From: Drosophila pseudoobscura
Taxonomy: Eukaryota; Arthropoda; Insecta; Diptera; Drosophilidae
Direction of reading: 5' to 3'
Assembly: GCF_009870125.1 (NCBI RefSeq)
Contig: NC_046680.1
Coordinates: 5,022,001-5,086,000, forward strand
Length of the DNA stretch: 64,000 nt
The position numbers and the translations under genes are program-made. This document shows positions 27,301 through 38,112 of this stretch, piece after piece; position 1 is the stretch's first letter, and every line of letters begins with the position of its first letter. The notes beneath the pieces were generated by a model. The model searched no databases, was not told where the DNA came from, and saw only the letters and a list, made by a program, of their open reading frames with translations.

Positions 27301-29558
27301 CTATCATATCACGTTTCGGCTTTCATAATAATGCGACCAGAAATTGTTCGACCTGGTAACAAATCGAATTGTGTATCATTGCTGGCTATATTGAGGAAGG
27401 AAGTAACAATAAAACAATTGGCCATATGGAGCACCATACTAATTTTAGCCCTCAATCGGTGCTATTGTTTCTGGGAAAGAAATTACATTCACTGCTCCAC
27501 TGAACTATAAATAAATTCACAAACAAATTGATCATTAAACGTGGCGAAATGCTCGTACTTCATCTTTATCTAATCGGAATCAGAATCAGAGTCAGACGAA
27601 CTCAATAGAAATTATATGTAGTATAGCTAACCCTGAGGCATGCGAAAAAAAAACAACATTCAAGGAGAACCATTCTTTCCGCCATGGAGACCCACTTTCT
27701 CGTAGATAAGAGGGGCAGAGCGTTATCACTAATCACTGGCCCCACACAATGTTTGCATTGGGCTCTACTACTAGGAGGGGGTTCAGTTAGGGATAGCAAC
27801 CCGTTGCTGTGGGACTGATGGCCACCAACTTGACATTGTCTTTCTCATTACCGTCTGCGTCGCATTAACATCAACACAAAAACAAAAATAGCCCGGGAAA
27901 TGTTAAAAATAACCTGTCCGTTGCTAAAAATATCAACGATAACATACTATAATAACAACGAAAGCAAATATTCTGCATAAATATCAAAGTAAATACTTGA
28001 CTGTTGCAAATTTTGTATCAGCAAATTCGTTCTTGTTCGTTTCTGGGTTTTCTTATTGTGGTTCTTATCAGTAGTTCCGGAGAAAAACAAAATACCAAGT
28101 GACAAAAGCACAGACTGCGGCTACGACTGCGACTGGGAATGGGAATGGGACAGAAAGTGCCGTTGTTTGCCTGGCACTTAAGAGCTCTGCTCCGATGGAG
28201 GGAACTCCCCCACTGGCATTGCCTTTTACGGCCAAGATAGCAAGCCGAAAACTGGGAGTTCAATATTTATGGTCCGTCGCGTTAATTGTATAAAGCGATT
28301 CGAGTGCGATTTCTGGCTAAATGGAGTATGACAACTGGCGCCCGAATAATATATGGCTTGGTCTGGAGGGGAAAATCCACTGGAAACAGGAAAGTTTTTA
28401 GAAGAATACATCTTCAGATGATAATACGAACCATAGAGAAAGAAATTACGATTCCAAGTAAACTAACACCTCGAAACAGAAAAATTCCCTTGTTATTTTA
28501 AGTAAATATTACTTTCTAGCCATAAATATCGTTCAATAGTTCGAAGAATTATAGATTATGAGTGGGAAAATGTAATTTAACTTAAAGAAATCCCCTCAAA
28601 TATATTTATTTGTTCTAGAGATTCTTTTCCCACATTTTGTTGGACAGAAATGCCAGAAATATTTCCTTTTTCTGCGAATTCGATTCGAAAGGTGATTTTG
28701 CCAATCACTTCCCCGTACATTGTTCCATTGTGGGGCTGCTGTGTACTCGAAATGTAAACACAAGATCGAAAATTGGCGGAGCGGTTTCGCCGGTCTCTAT
28801 AAATATATACATAGATACAATTCGCACCCAAAAGAAACTGCGCACTTGGCCCGGCATGGAATGCCCCAAATCCCATTGAACAAGGCCGAATTGGGAGCTA
28901 ATCAAAGGCCCTCGCATAACCCCATTGTCTGACGATGTCGGGCGATGTCTGGCTGTGGCAAAACCGAAAGTTGCATCAGCCATATCACATCCCAGTATGG
29001 GTTCAATCAGTGGGATTGATTCGATTACGGACAGATAACGTTTTGTGGGGGGTGGCAGAGAACTCAAACCGAGCCGAAATCACCTGAATCCAAGGTAGAC
29101 TTTGTACCCTGACAGGCATTCATCATGAGACTTCAGCAATCTCTCCCAGCCCCCGCGTGATTCATGCCGATGAACTTTGGTCTTAGAAGACGCAGAACTA
29201 TCGCTATTTCCTGACAAGTTCCTCTGTAACCTGTACCTTATCTACATGCTGTCACATGCTGTGCTCTCTGCATCCGCCCAATCGTCGTATCTTCGTATGA
29301 TCGTATTGCTCTTGGCCATATATGGCAGTTTGTAGAACATCTTTCATTAGTCACTTTCCCTGCACTTTGCTGTTATTACTCATACGCCACGCAATCGTTA
29401 GGGAAATCTTATCAAGGCAGGGCACACGGTAGGCAGCAGGCAGCAAGCAGCAGGTAGCATGTAGCCGGTAGCAGGGGTATGTAGGCAGACAGCCAACGGT
29501 AATTTCATCAATTCCACCGGCGATTAACGGTTCGGTTCGTTTTGTGCTAGGTCAGTGT

Positions 29559-29592
29559 AGAGCAGAGCAGAGCAGAGCAGAGCAGAGCAGAA
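29559..29592. repeat. AGAGC pentanucleotide repeat
   Basis: About seven head-to-tail AGAGC units. Confidence 0.9.
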
Positions 29593-29654
29593 CACAACTG
29601 GGGATGGGGATTCGATGCAAAGTGGATTCCGTTCTGTATAAATTTGTTCAACAT

Positions 29655-29930
29655 TTTAATACCCGCTACTTGCTGAACACAAGGCTATATTGCGGGCGAA
29701 CGAGTATATGTAACAGACCCATAATCCATATCAGGGACATCCGCTGGATCGGTCTAGACTCTAGATACATCCGTCTGTCTGTCTGTCCGGTATGGCGGTA
29801 TAAACAACTAGATCTTTGGGAGACTTTAACAGCTAGCGATACCAAATTTGGTATGTAGATTTTTCGCCTGAAAGCCAAGTAGATCAAGTTTATATTAAAA
29901 TTGATCGACCCCTTTGCCTCTCTCCCATGT
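29655..29930 (+). mobile_element. DINE-1-like (Helitron-related) fragment
   Basis: The stretch opens with TTAATACCCGCTACTTGC, later carries CATCCGTCTGTCTGTCTGTC, and then a CTAGATCTTTGGGAGACTTT block. This is the layout of Drosophila DINE-1/INE-1-type non-autonomous elements (TACCCG start, then a CTGTCTGTCCGT box). It is diverged and has no coding capacity. Assignment rests on recalled family style, not on an alignment. Confidence 0.5.
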
Positions 29931-30664
29931 AAATCGAATAAATGTGAATAATAAAATAACAGCCCCATTTTCCAAGGTGTAGCATTATAATTTGGAACAT
30001 TCGCATGAATAATGCCGATCTGGCCTAGTTTCCGATTTCCTTACAATCCCCTCTTGTGCATTATTATAGCCGAAATCAGATCATCTTTGATCCGTAGGCC
30101 TCTGGGTCTGTGTCTGTGTTTGGTGCCAGGGCAAGAGGTATCCTACGGTTCCAGCACCATCACGTCATGTACCGTTCGAACTTGTTACATATGCGTCAAG
30201 TGCGGAGCAGAGATTGATCCGGTGCGGACTCGATCAGATCAGATAACATCTTCATCTGTGCCAGTTTACGGCGTAATTTGAGCATTTTATGCGCATTCCT
30301 AATCGATCGTCCGACAATCTGGCGACTCGAAATTGAAATGAGTACACTCGTAACTGTAAAATCAGGCATTCCATTTCCTTTGTAGCTCCACCCCTGACGC
30401 CCCGCAAGATGATTGGATTTACGGTTCACGTCTCGTTTTTGCGTTGTATATCAACTGAATGCATTTCGAATTGGGAGCTTAAGCTATGCAGGTGTACGAG
30501 TATGAGTATGAGGGTGTGGGTGTGGGTGTGGGTGTCAGTGTGAGTGTGAATAATGGGTTTTACTGTTAGTGCGAATATCGTGGGTGTCTTGGTTATCCTA
30601 AGGGCAATGCAAGTGAATCGAATTGGATGGTTGGTAGGGGGTCTCTTAAGGATCATCTCGCTTC

Positions 30665-32800
30665 TCAGTGGTCACAGTCGGGGTTCCAGGGATTCCCCAG
30701 ATTAGCCAGACGCAGCTGCTCCAGCGCTATCTCATGGGCACGCAGGTGTTCCCGGGTGGCCAGCTCCAGTTCGCTGGCTCCAGTACTCGCGATAGGAATC
30801 GAGGAGGATGGGAGGACCTGGAGTGGCTGCTGTAACTGTTCGGTGTAGCGAACCAGGAAAGGATTTCCCAGTCCCTTGTCCGTATAGACAATCGATGGAC
30901 CACTGATTGGTGCCGTGGAGCTCTGGATGGCATTGGGCTGATTCGTATGGATGCGCAGGAAGAATCCGTTCTGGACCGACTGCTGCTGGCTGATGGTCTG
31001 TCCTTGCGGCTGTGCTGGAGCAGGAGCTGGCTGGGAGGCCAGGATCTTGATGTTACCCTGCGCGGCATCGGCACCGGCACCGACATTCAGGAAGATGGGA
31101 AGGGAGCTGTCGGCGGGAGTCTCCGTCTCATAGTTGGTGCTTTTCAGCTCCTGCTGCTCGGCCTCCCGCTCGGAGTACAGCCGCTGGCGGTCTTCTTCCT
31201 CGATCTTGAGACGTTCGGTCTCGAGGAGGCGCGTCTCCTGGATGAGGCGTTCCTGTTCCCGCAACTGCTCCAGTGCAGCCTCCTTCTGCTCCATCTCTTG
31301 CCGCTCCTTTTCCCGCAGCTTCTCGTTGTCCCGCTCGCGCTCCTCGAGGCGAATCAGGTCCTCGATATCGGCCACTTTGTCCTCGGCCTTCAGCTTGGCC
31401 TGGCCAAGCAGGATGAGGTGCTGCTCGCGGGCCCGAATAACTTCGGGAGTGTCCTGGATTGGCTGGGGTCCCTGGACGAGGCCAGCCTTCAAATTTGGCA
31501 AAGGAGCAAAGGGCGCAATCGGTATCAGCGGCTGCTGCTGAACATCAATGGGTTGTCTGAGAATGGCCTCGTTGAACTGCTTGAGATGCTCTTCCCGGGC
31601 CAACTTTACCTCCGGAGTCTCCTCCACAGGTTGAGGTGACTGAATGGTCTTAATGCTGGCATGGGAAGGAGTGAAAAGATTCTGCTGCAGTACTGGTGTG
31701 GTCTTAAGAATGGGTTCATCGGCAGGTTGGCGGAGCAGAGCTTCGTTGAACTGCTTGAGATGCTCTTCCCGGGCCAGCTTCACCTCCTGGGTCTCCTCCA
31801 CGGGTTGTGGGACCTGCTGATCCCCATAGGTTACTGTCTTGATAGTGGCCTGAGGATAGGTGGCGATGGGTTGCGGCTGCTGAATGCCAGGAATGGTCTT
31901 GAGTATGGGAGTCTCGGGCGCAGGGGCAGGTTGACGGAGCAGGGCCTCGTTGAACTGCTTGAGATGCTCCTCGCGGGCCAGCTTCACCTCTGTGGTTTCC
32001 TCCACAGGATGGGGTGCCTCATTGGTGGGGCCAGTGTATACGGGAGTCGTAGCAGCCTTCAACAGGAACGGGTTCTGCGGACTAGGAGCAAACTGTCCAT
32101 AGGAGTGCGTCTGCGGTGTCTCAATGGTCTTCGTGGCCACCAGAGGGTTGGAGCTCTTGATCTGGTACTGTTGCTGCTGGCCGTAGATCACTGGGATCGC
32201 CTCCTTTTGGGCAGTCTTCACCTGGACGATGTTCTCTTGGGGCTTGAAGTCTGTGTAGTGACCCATAATCTGCTGTGCCTGTTCTGCGCGCAGTACCTCC
32301 AGCCGCGCTTCGTTCCAGATACGCAACTGCTCGTCACGGGCACGCTGTACCTCCGGACTGAGACCAGGCACTGCATCAAAGGCCGAGAACTTGACGATCT
32401 GCTCGAGGGGCTCGAACTGGGCCATCATTTGGGGCGAGGGCTTCAGTCCCTGGGCGCGCAGGCGCTCCAGTTCGAGACGCATGACGTTGTAGCGCTGCTC
32501 GCACCAGGCCCGAAAGAGGGCAGTGTCCTGCTGCTCTTCCGCCAGGCCAGATCGCAAAAGGCTGGGGCTGGCACGGATGCCGTGCAGCGGCTCGGGATAG
32601 TTGTAGGCCAGCAGGCGCTCCGCTCCCGTGCCGTCCAGATAGCGGACATAGCCCTGGGCTAGGCCACTTGCCACGGGAAACTCGCCACGGGACGGTGCAT
32701 AGGCCACCAGCTGAGGATGTGGCTGGGGTTGGATGGTTCTCACCACGGAGAAGGCCTGGACGGAGCCCAGGGCCAGCAGGCCGAGTACGAACAAACGCAT
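30665..32800 (-). CDS. Secreted repeat-rich, Glu/Gln-rich protein of unknown function
   Basis: Intronless frame of 711 codons. The ATG at 32800 is chosen because it starts a textbook signal peptide (MRLFVLGLLALGSVQA); the frame upstream has no ATG. A block of about 27 residues centred on KLAREEHLKQFNEA is repeated three times near residues 264-292, 332-358 and 390-416. Looser versions lie near 143-168 (RARDEQLRIWNEARLEVLR), 447-470 (RAREQHLILLGQAKLKAED) and 675-700. Residues about 480-560 are an extended Glu/Arg-rich coiled-coil or single-helix region. Pro/Gln-rich linkers with PQPIATYPQ-like runs separate the blocks. No enzyme motif is visible. The overall look (signal peptide, tandem charged helices, Pro/Gln linkers) suggests an extracellular matrix, cuticle or eggshell protein, but this is only inference. 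A TATA/Inr promoter precedes it. Confidence 0.85.
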   Translation of the reverse strand: MRLFVLGLLALGSVQAFSVVRTIQPQPHPQLVAYAPSRGEFPVASGLAQGYVRYLDGTGAERLLAYNYPEPLHGIRASPSLLRSGLAEEQQDTALFRAWCEQRYNVMRLELERLRAQGLKPSPQMMAQFEPLEQIVKFSAFDAVPGLSPEVQRARDEQLRIWNEARLEVLRAEQAQQIMGHYTDFKPQENIVQVKTAQKEAIPVIYGQQQQYQIKSSNPLVATKTIETPQTHSYGQFAPSPQNPFLLKAATTPVYTGPTNEAPHPVEETTEVKLAREEHLKQFNEALLRQPAPAPETPILKTIPGIQQPQPIATYPQATIKTVTYGDQQVPQPVEETQEVKLAREEHLKQFNEALLRQPADEPILKTTPVLQQNLFTPSHASIKTIQSPQPVEETPEVKLAREEHLKQFNEAILRQPIDVQQQPLIPIAPFAPLPNLKAGLVQGPQPIQDTPEVIRAREQHLILLGQAKLKAEDKVADIEDLIRLEERERDNEKLREKERQEMEQKEAALEQLREQERLIQETRLLETERLKIEEEDRQRLYSEREAEQQELKSTNYETETPADSSLPIFLNVGAGADAAQGNIKILASQPAPAPAQPQGQTISQQQSVQNGFFLRIHTNQPNAIQSSTAPISGPSIVYTDKGLGNPFLVRYTEQLQQPLQVLPSSSIPIASTGASELELATREHLRAHEIALEQLRLANLGNPWNPDCDH

Positions 32801-32956
32801 CTTGCTCTTGGATTCACTGGGTTCCCAATCAAGGGGATTAGTGACTAGTAGGACTTTTGGGTGCTCCTGGGGCTGCTCCAAAACTTCGCTACTACTTCTG
32901 ACTACTTCTGCCGGGTTCGGGGGAAGACTGATGCCGTTCTGGCTGAGAGAGGAGGG

Positions 32957-32964
32957 CTTTTATA
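32957..32964 (-). promoter_or_regulatory. TATA box of the secreted repeat protein gene
   Basis: Minus-strand TATAAAAG at 32964-32957, followed by a perfect TCAGTC initiator whose A is at 32929, about 35 bp downstream. The leader to the ATG would be about 130 nt. TATA plus strong Inr is typical of tissue- or stage-restricted fly genes. Confidence 0.65.
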
Positions 32965-32965
32965 G

Positions 32966-33434
32966 CCACTCCGAGTTCGGCTCAGAGTGGAAAAGAACCG
33001 CAAGCCGAGACTGGTTGTGGATGTCCTTGGGAGTGCGCCACCGCCAGATACAGGATGTGTCAATAAATATTCTGTTGCCCCAGGTCGCTGGCGTGTCTCT
33101 GGGATTCTTGACTCTTCTTTTATCTCAAACTTAATTGGTCAGAGCCAGAAAGCGTCTGTTACCTGCTCCGTTCCCGTTCCTATCCCAGGACCAGACTTCG
33201 TTTCGCGTCTTCCGTTATGTGGCTTGGTTGGGCCCCTCGTTCAAGGTTAGACCTGTTTTATTTTTAGCCCTGGCTGCTGGGAATTTATAGCCAAGTCCTA
33301 CCCAAGTGAAGGGCCTTTTAGCCAAGTCCACTGGTCACGCGATCGCCTATCGATTGATCAATGACAGAAGCTATATGTATATTCTGAATAATGGTTTAAA
33401 TTTGTCAAAAGCTTCACTCCCCCTTGCTCTCTGT

Positions 33435-33475
<41 letters not shown>

Positions 33476-36400
33476 GTTTTCTGGTTGCAGCTTTAACCCC
33501 TTTCCGTTCCCTTCCCTTTCAATTGACTGCCAAATAAGGTAAAACAGGAGTTAACTTATTTTTGTACAGTCGCCGTCTGGTCGCGCCTGCATGACGCTTT
33601 GGGGAGGGGGAAGGAAGCACAGGGAGAACGGAGAACCCACAGCACATAATACCCCCGATATGGCCTCTTCTTTGGGTGCTGTGCTGCTTCCTTCAACCGG
33701 TTCGAACTGCGGAGCGGCTTAAATATATTCAAGTTAATTCCAGCCGGCGCCGTTATACGGCCACAATGGAGAGAGAAGCCTTTGGCCGGAGGCAAATGTG
33801 CAATAAGGTTACAAAAAATGCCAGTCCGGTATTACAAATTATATCATTTCTCGTATGCATTACGAGTACATGCGAACAAAAAGAGGTCCCAGCCCCACCA
33901 CATTCTTGTGGTTGAAGATTAACAGCGAATCGGCTTTTTATTGTAATCAAATTAAACAAACATCTGTGGAAAAGAGGCTCGATTAGTCTCAAAAAACCAA
34001 TAACATAAGTTCAAGATGAATTTATTTATACCCGTATAAGGTGGAGGCAATGAATCCTTCGACTGCTCATTGTTTCGATTTATGGATCGAAAAAGGGCTC
34101 AACCTCAACATGTTGATTCCATATGCTCTTTGTAGTGTCATTGGCCAAAGCTTCCGATATACTTTGCCAGATTTTTGGTCTTGTATTTGCTCGAATAGTC
34201 CAAAGAAACAATCTTCCCCCACCGGCCCAAACTTTTCCTTGTTTCGGAACTATCTCTTGGAGCATTTGCTTATCTTTAGAGGCCTGGTAATCTGCCTCTT
34301 CGGGCCATTTTTGGTCATTTATTGATCACATGCTGGCACAATTGTTTGAGTCAGTGGTTCGATTTCTCTGGCAGATTTTCACCAATAAGTCACCTTGGCT
34401 TCACTAGGCTCAAAGGTCTTCAATTTTCACACTCTGCAACTCGGACTTGAGGCGCGCTGCTGTGGCTGAGACACATGACATGTGTGGAATACCTCCAGTG
34501 CCTCACGTAATTCCCCCCGAGTGGGCCTCAACTTTCACAGCCAGAAACATTTCATAATCTGGCCATTAAGATGGCCAAGAAAGCGTTTCTTGTTGAAATC
34601 TTGTTGCTAGGCTAAAATAGGCTGCGGGAGAGCATCTCATCTCATGTCGAATCATGAGTAGATCTCTTCTTGCTCGAACTGACCATAGTCACGTTGGCCC
34701 GTTGACTCGACGAGCATGTGACGTACATCTGATGAGAATCCGATGATGATCGGCGTTCGCTGGGGCCCCATAGATACACAGAACTGCTCAGTTCAAACTT
34801 TTCGGGGGCAGCGATCTGTGCGCGTGCGTTTGCCCATCAATTGGTACTTTAATTCTTTTGTTGTCCGCGAGAGAGTCGACTGCTATCAATGAATGAAAAC
34901 GGAGGCACGTCCGCGCTAATTAGAGGAGATCAAAGTGCTCACTGCTGGCTGGCCACGTTTCCGCTTATCTTATCTGGCCTAAACGCTTTAATTTTGCATT
35001 CGATTCAGCGCCCATATCTACAGATATCCAGATACCCATCGCAACGAATGTGAGCCGGTGGCGGATACACAATCTACGAATTCTGCATACGGCCCGTGAT
35101 AATTAGTCCGTAATTAGCGCATTCATTAAGATGTCTGGTGGCTGGCCCTCTCATCACGCCATCTGAGATCTTCCAAACTTTTCCTGAACCACCAGATCGG
35201 GGCTTAAGCCAAAAATTCCAGCAGCTAGCGAGAAGCCAAAAGTTTATGGCCAAGAAACGCACTTGAACCGCAGTTCCGGCGAAAACGCTACAAAACGAAT
35301 ACCAAACTTGTCGCCAATGCGTTTTTCGGGTTATTCATGAGGAACGTTGGCCGCATCACGTTGCCCGGCGTCTCTACTCTATGGAGGTCCCAACGACGAA
35401 ATAACCCAAGACGTCACTGCAGCTGCGTGCAAATTTAAATTAATTTAACAGCAAACTCAATAACACAACAATCGACTGAATGGCCGGCAATTCTGCTTTT
35501 TTCTCCATACTCTTATTTATTTTTTAATGGTTAGCCAACGTCCGCCACATATGATCGTATTTTTCCACAAAATAAACAGGAGAAAAAACCCCATGCCCGA
35601 TGCCCAGTTAACATTTCTGAGCAGCTTATGGAGGATTTTTCGGTGGATTGATCGATTTGAGTGGAGCAGGGCTGGGCAGGGCCAGGGCCAGGGGCAGGGG
35701 CATGGGCAGGGGCGAATACTGACTTGAACTTTAGGCAAAGCTTTTCCTCCCCTCCCCGAATTATTGGAGCCAACAATCAAGGCCATTTATTTTCATGCCC
35801 AAATATTCTTTATTTAAACTTTCGCATCCAAATTCGCTCCGTCTTTGACGTCACTTGGCCCCAGCAGAAACTCGTTTCTCTTGGGCATTTCCCCCACTCG
35901 CAGTTCCGTCTGAAGGAGGGGGAGGGGGGCGAATAGATCATAATTGCGTTCATGATAAATACATCAATTAGAGCGCCAACGCAATGACCTACACCTGGCA
36001 CTTGGACACTCGTCACCGACATCGAGATCGGCATCGACAACGACACGGACAACGACAACGAAAGCAATCCGTAAACTTCAATCGTCGACAGCAGTAAATT
36101 AATTTGCATTTTACAATTAAGGCCAGCTAATGGAGCTGCCAGATTTTGGGCGTTCTACAGTCCACAGTTAAATCACAGTTAAATTGAGTTGTAACCCCCT
36201 CCATTCGCCCCACAGACGGTAGCTGGGTCAGCCTGTCCGGTTAAAGCCGGGCTTAGGCACTTGATTTGTGCATTAAAGATCGCAAAACACACGATTAATG
36301 TTATTTTTCAGGCCTTAAGCTGGTAAAAAATGCGTTGCAAATATGTTAAGATTTTATTTTTCCAGCAATTGTCACGCACCGAAAACAACTTAATTTTTTA

Positions 36401-37000
36401 CGAACAAAAATCACTTTGTTAATGCTTTATTTTGCGTGAACTGTCTGTTCCATTTGGTATTCTTTGCGTTCAAATTAATTGGCGTAATCATGTGTCTGGA
36501 CCGTGACTTGTGAGTGTTAAACTGTAAGGTGTCGGAACAACCGACGAATGGATGAAACCCTGATGAAAATGGGTGAAAAAGGGAACAAGAGCTGTACTTT
36601 TTTCTCTTTACTAGTGATAACCATTAGTTATTGGTAGAAAACATAAAGATTCAGTAATTTCCTTTGATCCAGTGATTCAAAAACTGTAGAGCTTTGACTT
36701 GAAAGCTGCAAGCAATAGTGAGGCTGAGACTGTAATACTAGCCAACGGAATGGAATGATCAGGAAATATGCAACTGTAAAGCGGTAAAGAAACATCTGTT
36801 CGGGTGATAATTAATAACTGAGCTGATTCCGAAGCTGAAACTGTACACAGAAGGCACCTCGAAACGTGGTTTAATGCCCTCAAGTTAATCAAAATAAATG
36901 TAAGTCATTTCATCAACAAACCCTGGTGACGCAATTTAGGTGACATTTAGCACGTGATCTGTGCGGCCAAAACTGTAAGGCAGCTGAGGTTTCTACCAGT
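32966..37000. other. Gene-free interval upstream of the secreted repeat protein
   Basis: No coding exon was found. The interval contains a CT microsatellite at 33439-33475, a GGGGCA-type repeat near 35665-35715, and AT-rich stretches. Being 5' of the secreted protein gene and 3' of Br140, it likely includes enhancers of the former. Confidence 0.5.
33439..33475. repeat. (CT)n microsatellite
   Basis: A CT dinucleotide run of about 37 bp, with one TT interruption near its end. Confidence 0.95.
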
Positions 37001-38112
37001 GACTTTCCAACCAGAGAATCCAAAAGAAAGGAAACACTTTTGTTTAAAACATTTATTTTTCTGCATTTAATTTATCATTAAGTTCGAACAACATTCAATC
37101 TTGTTAGGGGCAAAGATGGTGGTGGCGTTGTGGGTGTGGGTGTGGGTGTGGCTTGGGTTGTGGTTGAGGATAAGGATACGTATAAGGATTGGCGTAGTGT
37201 GGGACAAACTACATCAATAATTAACTGTCTACGCACTTCCACAGCTCACCTAAGCATACGCAGATTTCTAGCATGAATTACACACAGTAACTATAATAGT
37301 ATTCGTCATTTGATATAATACACATTGTAATAATCATTATATTCATGCGGAAATCAGGACATACACTATTTCATATATATAGTATATATATTTATGTATC
37401 GATTTATGCAGATACATACTCACAAACACACACACAGACGCACACACACACGTACTCGTACAGTTTATAATGCTATTTGTAAATTGTTCATCTTGGTTTT
37501 AAGGTTTTTTTACTTTACACATGTTGCTTAGCGTTTTCTTTATGTTTTTGGACTTATCCTGTAGATTGTTCTTAAAACTATTTAACTTAAACATTGATTT
37601 GATTTCGTGTGAAACATTGTGAGGTTATATAAATTCCATCTTGTTGCCGTGTTTCGTATTCATTTCGGTAGATAATAAGGGGGGTTTAAGGATTGGATTG
37701 GGAGGGGCATATGCATTTAACATTTTTTCATAATAGTAGAAGCTAAATATCCAAATATATAATTTACAAACTGATCGATAATAAACCGCGTGGATTACAA
37801 AAACTGTACATAATCGTGGCCTGGCAGGGATCGGGGTCTCCGACAAACAAAAAATCAAGGTCACTTGCAGTGCTAAATGGGAAACGAAATACTCTAATGG
37901 AGGGCCTTCTTCTGCTTCTGCTTCTGCTTCTGATTCTGCATCATCTTCCACTTCATCCACATCTTCGAATAACAACAAATGACATAAAAATACACACACT
38001 ATATAGAAGGACCGGGGGATATACATATGTATAGTAGAAGAGGGAGGGGGAGCACAGTATATGGCTAATTTCGAGCGGCGCCTTAGCTCAGACGCAATTG
38101 GGCAAATAGCTT
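37001..38112 (-). other. Probable Br140 3' UTR and flank
   Basis: AT-rich DNA directly after the Br140 stop codon, with CA/TA-rich tracts at 37370-37450 and GTGGGT repeats near 37131-37151. A minus-strand AATAAA candidate lies near 37046-37056. The true 3' end cannot be decided from sequence alone. Confidence 0.35.

Larger units (their letters stand above)
21161..30664. other. Gadd45 3' UTR followed by a 9-kb gene-free interval
   Basis: The first 800 bp are AT-rich and probably hold the Gadd45 3' UTR, with a candidate AATAAA at 21954-21959. Beyond that I find no supported exon on either strand. Notable contents are a 12-bp minisatellite at 24291-24343, a DINE-1-like fragment at about 29655-29930, short AGAGC repeats at 29559-29592 and GGTGTG repeats near 30510-30540. 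The interval is 3' of both Gadd45 and the secreted repeat protein. Confidence 0.5.

Noticed and set aside
30947-32662. Long plus-strand frames opposite the secreted repeat protein
   Set aside because: They mirror the repetitive, GC-biased codons of the minus-strand gene; no start, promoter or homology supports them.
34340-34370. GGTTCGAT sequence resembling a tRNA T-arm
   Set aside because: No matching A-box or cloverleaf could be built around it on either strand.
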